Shown piece by piece: positions 16,313 through 25,500 of a stretch of DNA of 64,000 bases. Within the stretch, counting starts at the first letter, position 1. Every line of letters begins with the position of its first letter. Below the pieces are notes generated by a model that saw nothing but the letters and a program-made list of their open reading frames with translations, did not search any database and was not told the DNA's origin. Location: assembly GCF_963920925.1 (NCBI RefSeq), contig NZ_CAWUDI010000006.1, forward strand, positions 62,001 to 126,000, written 5' to 3'. The position numbers and the translations under genes are program-made. Origin of the DNA: Rivularia sp963920925. GTDB taxonomy: Bacteria; Cyanobacteriota; Cyanobacteriia; Cyanobacteriales; Nostocaceae.

Positions 16313-16756
16313 ATGAGTAAATTTTTTGAAATACTAGAAAAAATTAGAGTCCGTCCTGGAATGTATATAGGTCGTGCATCTGTAAGTGATTTATTTCATT
16401 TTCTGGTAGGCTTTAAAACCGCATTAAGAGAATTAGACATTAAGTCAACAGAGGACGAAATAGATTTTCATCGAGAGTTTCAGCCTTGGCTTCAAAAAAG
16501 ATATCATGTTTCAACATCTAATTCCTGGGCAAAGATAATTATGCTTTATTGTGGAAGCGAAAAAGAAGGTCTTGATTCTTTCTATAAATTATTAGATGAA
16601 TTTAAAAATCGGGATAAAAGTTTAAATAAAGACTTGACAATTTCCCCTAATGCTAAATTATTTATGGAATCACAAAACGAAGCAATTATGGAATCAAACA
16701 ACGATTATTCCCAACAGGAGCAAACAAGTAAAGTAAAGTATAAATCCGACTTTTGA
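16313..16756 (+). CDS. Putative immunity protein for the papain-fold toxin
   Basis: 147 residues, start ATG at 16313, only 24 bases after the toxin stop. The conserved-looking part is 'ILEKIRVRPGMYIGRASVSDLFHFLVGFKTALRELDI', then 'FHREFQPWLQKRYHVSTSNSWAKIIMLYCGSEKEGLDSFYKLLDEFKNR'. I have seen this architecture as small cytosolic proteins beside toxin genes but cannot name the family. It is soluble, has no signal peptide, and the C-terminal 40 residues look disordered. The immunity role rests on gene order (toxin then partner, same strand, short gap) and on the similarity of pattern. It could instead be an unrelated protein. Confidence 0.55.
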   Translation: MSKFFEILEKIRVRPGMYIGRASVSDLFHFLVGFKTALRELDIKSTEDEIDFHREFQPWLQKRYHVSTSNSWAKIIMLYCGSEKEGLDSFYKLLDEFKNRDKSLNKDLTISPNAKLFMESQNEAIMESNNDYSQQEQTSKVKYKSDF

Positions 16757-16788
16757 AACATTTTCCAAAATCTAAAATCTAAAATCCC

Positions 16789-17772
16789 ATGACTCATCAC
16801 ATTATCAAAGCCACTAAATATACCGTACATCTTGGCGGTTTTTCCCATTCACTCGAACCAGCAATAACCGTAAACTCTGGCGATACGGTGGATGTAGAAA
16901 CTTACACGGGGTTTCATGTTTGCCACAAAGCACCACCAGAGTTTGTGACTCCCGCATTGCTTGATATATACGAAAATCTTTCCCCCCAACGTAAAATTGC
17001 AGGGGGGCCTCATTTACTTACCGGACCAATTTTCGTGCGAGATGCTCAACCTGGGGATGTTTTGGAAGTAACTTTAAAGCATATTACACCAAGTCTACCA
17101 GTTGGTTTTAACGCTATTCGTAAAAATTGGGGTGCTTTACCAGAAGAATTTAATCAACCTGCCTTAAGATTTATTCCTTTGGATTTAGAAAATAACGTTA
17201 CAGAATTTCCCACGGGTAGCGGGATTAAAATTCCCCTCAAACCATTTTTCGGTATTCTTGGAGTTGCCACAGCCGAAAATTCCCGAAATTCCATACCTCC
17301 GGGAAACTATGGTGGCAATATCGACAACCGCGAATTACAAGCTGGTTCCAAAATATTTTTACCCGTATTCGTTCCCGGTGCCTTATTTTCCATCGGTGAC
17401 GGGCATTCAGTTCAAGGAGACGGAGAAGTAAATGTGACTGCAATTGAAACTTCCATGAACGGTACTATTGAACTAAAGCTGAGAAAGGATTTGCAAATCT
17501 CCACACCAATAGCCGAAACCCCTACTGATATCATCACGATGGGCTTTGCTCCCACATTAGATCAAGCTTTAGAAAAAGCGTTAAAAAATACGATCAATTT
17601 TCTGGTAAGCTGCACGAAGTTATCGCCAGAAGATGCCTACGTGTTATGCAGTTTAGCTGTAAGTTTTCGGATTACTCAAGTCGTCAACTTACCGCAAAAA
17701 GGCGTACATGGAATGTTATCGAAAGCGATTTTACCAGAAGGGAGTTGGGAGTTAAGCAATTTTAGATTTTAG
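16789..17772 (+). CDS. Acetamidase/formamidase family protein
   Basis: Predicted amidohydrolase of the FmdA/AmdA family, which releases ammonia from formamide or short amides. Visible family segments are 'VNSGDTVDVETYTGFH', 'GPIFVRDAQPGDVLEVTLKHI', 'NYGGNIDNRELQAGSKIFLPVFVPGALFSIGDGHSVQGDGEVNVTAIET' and 'KLSPEDAYVLCSLAVSFRITQVVN'. The metal/active-site region is in the 'GDGHSVQGDGE' stretch. 327 residues is somewhat short compared with the 400-residue acetamidases but usual for the bacterial branch. The C-terminal 'SNFRF' and stop are written in a TTTTAGATTTTAGA repeat, so the true end has probably been overwritten by the repeat. Substrate not provable from sequence. Confidence 0.9.
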   Translation: MTHHIIKATKYTVHLGGFSHSLEPAITVNSGDTVDVETYTGFHVCHKAPPEFVTPALLDIYENLSPQRKIAGGPHLLTGPIFVRDAQPGDVLEVTLKHITPSLPVGFNAIRKNWGALPEEFNQPALRFIPLDLENNVTEFPTGSGIKIPLKPFFGILGVATAENSRNSIPPGNYGGNIDNRELQAGSKIFLPVFVPGALFSIGDGHSVQGDGEVNVTAIETSMNGTIELKLRKDLQISTPIAETPTDIITMGFAPTLDQALEKALKNTINFLVSCTKLSPEDAYVLCSLAVSFRITQVVNLPQKGVHGMLSKAILPEGSWELSNFRF

Positions 17773-17798
17773 ATTTTAGATTTTAGATTTTAGATTAG
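17760..17798. repeat. ATTTTAG heptamer tandem array
   Basis: About five units of ATTTTAG starting inside the last codons of the formamidase-family gene. The array supplies that gene's stop codon (TTT TAG). A similar motif is part of the 23-base dispersed repeat. Confidence 0.75.
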
Positions 17799-17919
17799 TA
17801 ATTGTGAATTATACATTAATAGTTAAGCAAAGTATTAAATTTGGCTTTTGAAACATCTTCTTGGAAAAGATTTATTCGATTTCCCTATTACCCACTCCCT
17901 ATCAACTAACAATTAAAAC

Positions 17920-18702
17920 ATGGAAAATTGGTTGCTTCTAGTAATTAGCGGATTAATTGCGGGTATTCTTGCTGGATTGTTGGGTATTGGTGGTGGTACG
18001 GTTTTAGTACCTATACTATTGGCATTTGGATATACACCATTGCAGGCTGTTGCTACTAGTAGTCTGGCAATTGTAATTACCGCGACTTCTGGAACTATTC
18101 AGAATTGGCGCATGGGCTATATCGATTTTAAAAAGGTAATTTTTTTAGCATTACCTGCGGCAGTTACAGCTTATTTTAGTGCTGGAATAGCAAAGTTTAT
18201 TCCTCCCCGCAATCAATTAGTGGCCTTTGGTATTTTGCTTTTATTTACTATTTATTTAGTAGAGTTACGCAAAAAATTATCGAAAAAGCAAGAAGCAGAA
18301 AACGAACAGAATCAACAAGATCGGGAATCGAAAATTGGTTCTATTATTGCTCCAATTGTTACCGGCGGTCTTGCTGGCATGCTTGCTGGTATATTCGGAG
18401 TAGGTGGTGGTGTAATTATGGTACCTCTACAAATGCTTTTACTAGCAGAACCGATAAAAAAAGCAATTCAAACTAGTTTGGGAGTTATTGTGATTAGCTC
18501 TATCTCTTCTGCTTCTAGACACGCCATTGAAGGTAATATCTTGTTAGCTCAAGGTTTAATTTTAGGGTTTGGTGGACTTTTAGGGGCACAGCTAAGTACC
18601 CGTTTTTTACCTAAATTACCCGACCAAATTGTTAGTTTAACATTTCGTGTAGGGCTTGCTATTTTGGCGGCTTATATTTTTTGGAAAGCTTATAATCTAT
18701 AG
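17920..18702 (+). CDS. TauE/SafE family membrane transporter
   Basis: An inner-membrane permease of 260 residues in the sulfite/sulfonate exporter superfamily (formerly DUF81). It has the two internal homologous halves, each opening with a glycine-rich helix: 'GLIAGILAGLLGIGGGTVLVPILLAFG' at residue 11 and 'GGLAGMLAGIFGVGGGVIMVPLQMLLL' at about 149. A charged cytoplasmic loop (KKLSKKQEAENEQNQQDRESK) separates them. About eight hydrophobic segments in all. The transported anion is unknown; no sulfur or taurine genes are nearby. The ATG is preceded by the common AACTAACAATTAAAA spacer without a clear ribosome site. Confidence 0.92.
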   Translation: MENWLLLVISGLIAGILAGLLGIGGGTVLVPILLAFGYTPLQAVATSSLAIVITATSGTIQNWRMGYIDFKKVIFLALPAAVTAYFSAGIAKFIPPRNQLVAFGILLLFTIYLVELRKKLSKKQEAENEQNQQDRESKIGSIIAPIVTGGLAGMLAGIFGVGGGVIMVPLQMLLLAEPIKKAIQTSLGVIVISSISSASRHAIEGNILLAQGLILGFGGLLGAQLSTRFLPKLPDQIVSLTFRVGLAILAAYIFWKAYNL

Positions 18703-19033
18703 AATTTTGGTAATTGGTAATTGGTAAAATAGGAAGGATATTTGCTCGGTTTCCGCCTCGGAGAAGGCTATTAAAAAAATTCTCAGCAACATCAAGCTGT
18801 ATTAGGCGATTACCTTCGGTAGAGCTTCGCTTAACGCCAATTATCTTCAACCGATCCAAATTGGCAACCTTTGAATATGAAAGTTTCTCAAATGACTGTT
18901 CATTTTGATGAATAGTTGGGAACTATCAATATAGAAAATTTCATCACTTTAAGGAATTAGCTTACTACGTATTGAAGTATAAATAGGTAATAATTCTATC
19001 CCGTAATTATTAATTTGTGCAAGGGGTATATAA
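18703..19033. other. Intergenic region, no recognised gene
   Basis: 331 bases. It begins with TTGGTAATTGGTAA repeat units (18709-18730). The remainder has short frames only; none has a ribosome site or recognisable product. 'AAGGGG' at 19021-19026 lies a few bases before the next start codon and is its likely ribosome site. Confidence 0.4.
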
Positions 19034-19936
19034 ATGATTTCTATTAACAAAGGTCTTGCTATTGCTGTTTTGACTTTAGCAGTAGGAGTAGGTTGTTCGG
19101 ATAACAATACTGTAAATTCCTTACCACAAGAAGTTTCACAAGCAGCAATCCAACCATCGAATCCCGTAACGATGGAGAAACAAAACCCAGATAATACAGA
19201 TAATTCGCAAACTAGTTCATCTCAACAACAACCATTATCGGTTGATACACCAAAGGTACCTCAAAAGCAATCTGTAGCACCAAGCAATTCCACAAACACA
19301 GATAATTCACCAACTAATTCATCTCAAAACCAACCTGTTGAAGCTAAAGTTGATTATTTGAAACCAGTAAACGATACTTTCATAATTCCAGGAAAGCGTA
19401 TTGGGCTTATTACTGCTGACACTACCCGTGCAGATTTAGTTGAATTGTATGGTGAAACCAATCTAAAAGATGACGTAGTTTTGCGAGGTGAGGGTACAGT
19501 TTCATTTCCAGTTACCAAAGTTAATTCAACTACACCAGGTGCTTTGACAATTTTTTGGACAGATAAAAATCGGAGTAAAATTAGTCATGTTTCGGGTTTT
19601 GGTCGGCAATGGAAAATGCTCGACGGTGGTGTTGGGGTTGGAACTTCTATGAGCGGATTACGCGAAATATTAGATGAGTTTCAATTAACTGGATTCGGTT
19701 GGGATAACGGCGGTTTTGTTTATATAGATGGAACGAAATTATCTAAATACAAAGACAAACTTGCTCTAAGACTCAGCCCAGATGAAAATTCATTTGCAAA
19801 ACATCAAAAGCAGTATTCAGCTGTTTCCGGCGATAGCATATTCTCTTCTGTTAATCCAAATTTTAAACCTTTAGATGTCAGGGTTTCCCAGATGGTAGTT
19901 ACCTTCGATAAAAATATTTCACCAGATATGCTATAG
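19034..19936 (+). CDS. Exported protein or lipoprotein with Ser/Gln-rich linker
   Basis: 300 residues, function unknown. The N-terminus is a signal peptide (INKGLAIAVLTLAVGVGC) ending at a cysteine. The lipobox is weak (G-V-G-C rather than L-A-G-C), so lipidation is possible but not certain. Residues 25-115 are low-complexity, with a duplicated 'TDNSxTxSSQxQP' segment that suggests a wall-spanning linker. The folded part (about 118-300) opens with 'FIIPGKRIGLITADTTRADLVELYGETNL', followed by 'SFPVTKVNSTTPGALTIFWTDKNRSKISHVSGFG' and a glycine-rich 'GGVGVGTSMSGLREILDEFQLTGFGWDNGG'. The last part resembles conserved exported proteins of unknown function. AAGGGG before the ATG supports the start. 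Confidence 0.8.
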   Translation: MISINKGLAIAVLTLAVGVGCSDNNTVNSLPQEVSQAAIQPSNPVTMEKQNPDNTDNSQTSSSQQQPLSVDTPKVPQKQSVAPSNSTNTDNSPTNSSQNQPVEAKVDYLKPVNDTFIIPGKRIGLITADTTRADLVELYGETNLKDDVVLRGEGTVSFPVTKVNSTTPGALTIFWTDKNRSKISHVSGFGRQWKMLDGGVGVGTSMSGLREILDEFQLTGFGWDNGGFVYIDGTKLSKYKDKLALRLSPDENSFAKHQKQYSAVSGDSIFSSVNPNFKPLDVRVSQMVVTFDKNISPDML

Positions 19937-19950
19937 TCACTTTCTTTGCG

Positions 19951-20283
19951 TCAAGAACCGAGTTTAAACGCTTCTACAAATAGGCTGTAAATAAAACCGA
20001 CTTTGAGAAAATTAAGTGATTCTACCCATAATTTACGACGTTCTTTGGGTGGTCGTCGGTAAACTATTCGACTGCTCACTTCCGTTAAGAATACTAAAAA
20101 TGCGGCTATAAAAACATCTAATACTGCTCTTTGTCCGGCTGTAGTAGCGGCTACCGTTCCCATAAAAAAACCGAACAAAAAACTAATCATCAGCAGCGAT
20201 ATTCTCCGCCAAGGATTAAGGAACCATAACGCTAGGTTCCTAACAATTAAATCGAATAGCGAGTTTAGACGAGTGTTTTGCAT
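19951..20283 (-). CDS. Ycf20-like DUF565 membrane protein
   Basis: A 110-residue membrane protein matching the DUF565/Ycf20 family, which is encoded in some chloroplast genomes and in cyanobacteria. In green algae a Ycf20-family protein is linked to non-photochemical quenching; the bacterial role is unknown. Family hallmarks are 'NPWRRISLLMISFLFGFFMGTVAATTAGQRAVLDVFIAAFLVFLTEVSSRIVYRRP', which gives two membrane helices, and the C-terminal 'LWVESLNFLKVGFIYSLFVEAFKLG'. It converges with the lipoprotein gene on its left with only 14 bases between stops. Start at the ATG at 20283, just inside a repeat-rich region. Confidence 0.85.
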   Translation of the reverse strand: MQNTRLNSLFDLIVRNLALWFLNPWRRISLLMISFLFGFFMGTVAATTAGQRAVLDVFIAAFLVFLTEVSSRIVYRRPPKERRKLWVESLNFLKVGFIYSLFVEAFKLGS

Positions 20284-20287
20284 TTTT

Positions 20288-20455
20288 TAAGGCATTGGTA
20301 ATTGGTAATTGGTAATTGGGCATTAGGCATTGGAAGTTAGGAGTTAGGAGTTATTATTTCTATCCCCTCTACCCCCTCTCCTTGTCCCCTTGTCCCCTTG
20401 TCCCCTTGTCTCCCCATCTCCCCATCTCCCCATCTCCCCCTCTCCCCTTCCCTAG
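20288..20455. repeat. Short tandem repeat cluster (TTGGTAA, TCCCCTTG, CCCCATCT)
   Basis: Three arrays in series: GGTAATT units (20290-20320), TGTCCCCT units (20380-20412) and CCCCATCT units (20412-20440). They fill most of the gap between the Ycf20-like gene and the GT39 gene. An apparent frame across them is repeat sequence and not a gene. Confidence 0.75.
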
Positions 20456-20580
20456 AAAAAAGGAACAGAGCATTTCTGTGAGAGTCATTAAAATGTGGAG
20501 TGGTAGTTGTCTTTGACTATTGACTAACAACCGATTATTAATGACTAATAACTAGTGAGTGTCCCACTGATTATAAACTG

Positions 20581-22380
20581 ATGACTCAAAGTGTTTCTAA
20601 GTATTGGTGGAAGAATATGTCAAAGCGTCCGCAACTGGCTGTGATGCTATCGATTTTATGGGTAATTTTGGTTGCGGGGATTGCTTTTTTTTGGCGTTTG
20701 GGAGATTTTAGCTTAATTGATGAGACTGAACCGCTGTTTGCGGAAGCTTCTCGTCAAATGTATGTTACGGGTGATTGGATTACACCTTATTTTAATGGGG
20801 AAACTCGTTTCGATAAACCTGCTTTAATTTATTGGTGTCAGGCAATAGCTTACAGTATTTTCGGGGTGAATGAATGGGCTGTACGTTTGCCTTCTGCGAT
20901 CGCGGCTTTGGGTTTGATTGGTTTGGCGTTTTATACTCTTTACGATCACCAAGCTAAAACTGACGATTTACAAGGGGTATACCATCCTTCTCGCCGTTGG
21001 TTAACTGCTGGTTTGGGTGCCGCTGTAATAGCCTTGAATCCGGAAATGATTGCTTGGGGTAGAGTAGGTGTTTCGGATATGCTGCTTACGGGATGCATGG
21101 CTTCGGCTTTATTATGCTTTTTTCAAGGATATTCTCAACCTGTTGATTCTACCGTAAAAGCACGGTGGTATTTTGCTTTTTATGTATTAATTGGTTTAGC
21201 TATTTTAACTAAGGGACCTGTGGGTATTGTTTTACCCGGTTTCATTATTTTTCTATTTTTAGTTTATTTAGGAAATTTTTGGCAGGTAGTAAAGGAAATC
21301 CACCTTTTGCGAGGAATGCTGGTTATCTCTGCCGTATCAGTTCCTTGGTATGTATTGGTAACTTTAAGGAATGGTTGGAATTTTATTGATTCCTTTTTTG
21401 GCTTACATAATGTTGAGCGGTTTACAGATGTTGTTAACGGACATTCGGCTCCGTGGTATTTTTATTTTGTAGTCGTAGCGGTTGGCTTTGCCCCATATGC
21501 GGTTTACTTGCCCGTTGCAATGGCAAGAATAAAGTTTTGGCAGCGTAGAGCGTGGATATCTACCGAACGTTCTCAACAGCTTGGTTTATTTGCTTTTTGG
21601 TGGTTTGTTGGTGTTTTCAGCTTTTTTACCATCGCCGTGACTAAACTGCCCAGCTACGTATTACCTTTAATGCCAGCCGCTGGTATTTTGATCGCGCTGC
21701 TGTGGGGCGATTTAATAGTTGATACAAGTACGCAGACTAAAACATCTAGTTCTACGCTATCTCCCGTATTGCTTTCCTCGCCTTTAATGCAAGCAAGTGG
21801 ATGGTTAAATGTAGTTTTTATTTCAGCAGTAGGGTTTGCCTTTTTTAAAGTTAGCAGTTTAATTGGCCCAGATCCCGCAGCACCGAATTTTCAGCAAATG
21901 TTGCAAAGGTCTAATTTACCAGTTTTAGGAGGCATAATTTGGGTGGCTGCTGCTGTAATTATTGCAATTTTCTTAATACGTCGCCGTTATTTACATTTAA
22001 TTTGTATCAATTTGTTGGCGTTTTCAGCATTCATGGTATTGGTTCTAACTCCAGCTATATTTGTATCTGATGCTAGTCGTCAGCTCCCTTTGAAACAATT
22101 ATCGCAATTAGCCGCACAAGTACAACAACCTGGAGAAGAAATAGTCATGGTTGGCTTTAAAAAACCCAGCGTTGCTTTTTACAGCCAGCGCAAAATTAAT
22201 TATATTAAAATCAACTCACAAGCAGCAGACTATATTCAAAATCAAGCAAAAGCTGACTCAATATTAATCTTGGCACAACCGAAAAAGTTTCCTGAAATGG
22301 GTTTAGAACCAACTGACTACGAAAATATAGCCGAAAAAGAAGCTTATGGCTTAATTCGAGTCAAAATCAGGAATCAGTGA
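20581..22380 (+). CDS. GT39-type membrane glycosyltransferase (ArnT-like)
   Basis: A multi-spanning transferase of the PMT/ArnT superfamily that moves a sugar from a polyprenyl-phosphate donor to a lipid or protein on the outer face of the membrane. Residues 18-39 form the first helix, directly followed by the catalytic loop 'LGDFSLIDETEPLFAEASRQM', with the acidic Asp47-Glu48. Then come 'GDWITPYFNGETRFDKPALIYW' and 'NEWAVRLPSAIAALG', typical of this group. About ten to eleven more helices follow, with a soluble C-terminal part from about residue 490. Length (599) fits ArnT-like enzymes. The acceptor is unknown. Stop codon TGA is within an AGTGAGCAGTGAGCAG repeat. Confidence 0.92.
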   Translation: MTQSVSKYWWKNMSKRPQLAVMLSILWVILVAGIAFFWRLGDFSLIDETEPLFAEASRQMYVTGDWITPYFNGETRFDKPALIYWCQAIAYSIFGVNEWAVRLPSAIAALGLIGLAFYTLYDHQAKTDDLQGVYHPSRRWLTAGLGAAVIALNPEMIAWGRVGVSDMLLTGCMASALLCFFQGYSQPVDSTVKARWYFAFYVLIGLAILTKGPVGIVLPGFIIFLFLVYLGNFWQVVKEIHLLRGMLVISAVSVPWYVLVTLRNGWNFIDSFFGLHNVERFTDVVNGHSAPWYFYFVVVAVGFAPYAVYLPVAMARIKFWQRRAWISTERSQQLGLFAFWWFVGVFSFFTIAVTKLPSYVLPLMPAAGILIALLWGDLIVDTSTQTKTSSSTLSPVLLSSPLMQASGWLNVVFISAVGFAFFKVSSLIGPDPAAPNFQQMLQRSNLPVLGGIIWVAAAVIIAIFLIRRRYLHLICINLLAFSAFMVLVLTPAIFVSDASRQLPLKQLSQLAAQVQQPGEEIVMVGFKKPSVAFYSQRKINYIKINSQAADYIQNQAKADSILILAQPKKFPEMGLEPTDYENIAEKEAYGLIRVKIRNQ

Positions 22381-22503
22381 GCAGTGAGCAGTTCGCAGTG
22401 ACAAATTATATAGTTATTCCAATTAATTCTAATTAATAAATGTAGCCGCACCCTTCTAGGGTGTCGGGTAGATTGCTCACTGCTCACTGCTCACTGCTCA
22501 CTG
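22381..22503. repeat. GCAGTGA / TGCTCAC tandem repeats at two gene ends
   Basis: The GT39 stop is followed by GCAGTGAGCAG units (22377-22402). TGCTCAC is repeated about four times at 22473-22503, running into the last codons of the leftward histidine kinase. The two arrays are inverted relative to one another, so the 3' ends of convergent genes face each other across an inverted repeat that could end both transcripts. Confidence 0.7.
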
Positions 22504-25500
22504 ATAACGCTTGATTAATTCTACTTAACAGGTTTTCCATCGAAATTGAACGAGGTAACACCTGTGCTGCGATGGTTGCTGATGCTTCAAATTCTGACAA
22601 TTCTATTTGATTGGAATTCGATCGGCGATCGAGTAGTAACAATGGTGGTAAATCCGAAGCCATTTGTTCTAATGCTTCTATTAGCGATTGAACTTTTAGC
22701 TCTATGGTGGATTCTCCTAAACAAATTAATAGTAAATCGACACTTTCGTGACGTAATTGTTGTAAAAGTTCTTTCCAACTGTTACACATTGCTGCTTTGA
22801 AACCTGCTGTTTGTAGGTACTGAACCAAAGCTTGAAACCATTCTGTTGGACGAGTTGTTTGAAGTTGTTCGTCGTTTAGGGGACAGGGAAGTTTTCCATT
22901 ACAGGGTAAGTTAACTTGAGCGCGGTTATTTCTATTAGTTTTACTAGTTTTGTTAGTTTTCTTTATTTCACGATCAATTATTGCTCCCGGTAAATCCGGT
23001 ATTACAGTTAAATCTACAACTAAAATATTCGGAGGGCAGCATACACCAGCAGCAATTTGCAACACTGATAATAAAGTTGGTGCTTTTTCTTTATCAATAT
23101 TGTTGTGTTTGCCTAATTGCGTTAAACAAGGAAATACCGATAATTTACCGATTTTTGATGCTGCTTGTATGGTTTCTACACTACGAGTTACTAAAGGTAA
23201 AGCCGCTAAAATTTCACTTTTGGCAATTTGTTCTAGGTAAGTTTCGGCCAGAGGCATTTCTACATCTAATAAAGCCACATCGAACTTCCAAACACGAGCT
23301 AAGAGTTGTGCTTGTTCTAAGTCATCTGCTTCTATTACTCGATGTTTTCCCAGCGATGGATGATAACTTAATGATTCTACTTCGGGTTCGACTAATCTCA
23401 ATATCCGCAATGAAGTTTTTGCTTTCGGGGTGCTATTTTTCGCATCTGCTGGCTTTTCTTCGGGTATGTGGCTAATCGTTTCTAATAACCCCGCTAAAGC
23501 TGGATAAGTAACAGGTAAGTTGAGAAAATAATCGGCGCGTTTGCTAAATGCTTGTTCTTTTTCTGCCGCGCTAGCCGTGACAATTGTCGGAATATCCCGA
23601 GTTGCAACATCTGATTTGATCAATGTCAATACATCCCAACCCGAAAGTATCGGTAGCAAAGGATTGATAAAAATTGCTATGGGTTGCAGTCTCCGGGCTT
23701 TTTCTAATGCTTCGCAGCCTGAACGAGCTACTACTACTCGGTATCCTAAACTACTTAAATGCTTCGTAAAATCATCTATATATCTAGCTACCGTTTCTAC
23801 AACCAAGACTAAACTGTTAGCAACAGTTTGTAACTTAGGAATAGAATCTCGATCCTTAGAAGATAAGAAGTTAAAATTGTTTTTACTTGTGGAAACAGGA
23901 ATATTTTCCACTGGTAATTCTTTTAGCGAACCAGACTTTATTAATGGCTTCTCTTGTGTAACTGGGGAGCCGACCGATTGTAAGTGTCCTTCCGTATCGC
24001 CCAAACCGATTTCTCCTACCATCTTCTGAGGAGGAGATGGAGGTAAAAGCACTGTAAATTGGCTTCCCGAACCTTCTCGCGATAAAAAGCTAACATCACC
24101 GCCATGAAGTCGAGCTAAAGCCCTGGTTAATACTAACCCCAAACCCGTACCTTCATGTTGACGAGTCATGGGATTTTCTAATTGCTGAAACTTTTGAAAT
24201 ATCAAATGTTGCTGGCTATCGGCAATACCAATACCCGTATCCCAAACTGTAAAAGCAATCCAACCTTCCCAACTATTGATCTGCAAACCAATTTCACCAC
24301 CACAAGAGGTAAACTTAAAAGCGTTGGAAAGCAGATGAATCAACATTTGACGCAAACGCAATTCGTCAGCAACAATTTCTTCTAATCCTGACTCAATATC
24401 AAGAACAAATTGATAGTCTTCCTCTAACTCCGATGCTGTGGCTTTGCTTGTTTGATCGTGGATTGCTTTGGCTTCTTTTAAAGCGCGATCGCAAACGTTT
24501 TTAATATTGACTTTGCTTGGAGTTAAGGTCATTTGGCCCGTTTCCATCCGGGTTAAATCCAAAATATCGTTAACTACGCTCATCAAATGACGGCCGCTTT
24601 GATGAATTAATTTAGCGTACCTGGCTTGCCTATCGTTAAGTTTGCCTAACTGCTGATCGGATAACAAGCGCGATAACCCCAATACCGCTGTTAAAGGTGT
24701 TTTTAATTCATGACTGATACAAGCCAAAAATTCATCTTTTAAACGATTAAGTTGGATTAAATCGGCGTTTTTCGCTGCTAATTCTTGGGTTAATTGCTGT
24801 TGTTCGGTAATATCTGTAGCCAAAACAAGCCACAGTTGACCGTTTTCCGGTATTTCTTCCTGCTTTAATTCCTGAAGATCGATATCCCCAATATCTACTG
24901 GTATTTTCGTAAACCGCCAAACTCTTTCTTGTCCATCTTGCATTTCCACAACACAAACACAACTACCTGGTTCGCTATCTATAAAACAACGGTTTAAGGT
25001 AGAACCGGACTTAGAATGGTTTAATTCAGGTTCAACACCTTTTTGTGTTAAATTGCCTTCGATTGTGTTTTCCCAAAGTTCCTTGAACCCCTGCGGATCT
25101 TTTAATTCCCCAAGCTGTTCGTACCAAAGTTGATTTTGCGATACTACTTCTTTAGTATCTGTTTCTAACATTAACGCCCAAGGAAGCCCTTTAAGTAATT
25201 GTGCTGCATACTTATAAGACCATTGGCTTTTATTTTGATTTATCGAATAAATTTTATTTTTAGCATCTGCATAACTGATAACTTCAGCACCATTTGAATG
25301 GCTTTTGGCGATCGAATTCCTGGAAATAACCGAGCCAAGGTTACTCGCTTCTTGGTATTCCGTCTCTAAGATTCCTGAAGCTATGGCTACAGTTTTCTTT
25401 TCCCTGTGCGATGATGCTAAATGCTTCAACAACTTACAACTATCTAAAAGTCCTAAAAATTTACCATGTTCATCTACCAGCACCCAATTACGAGAGCTTG

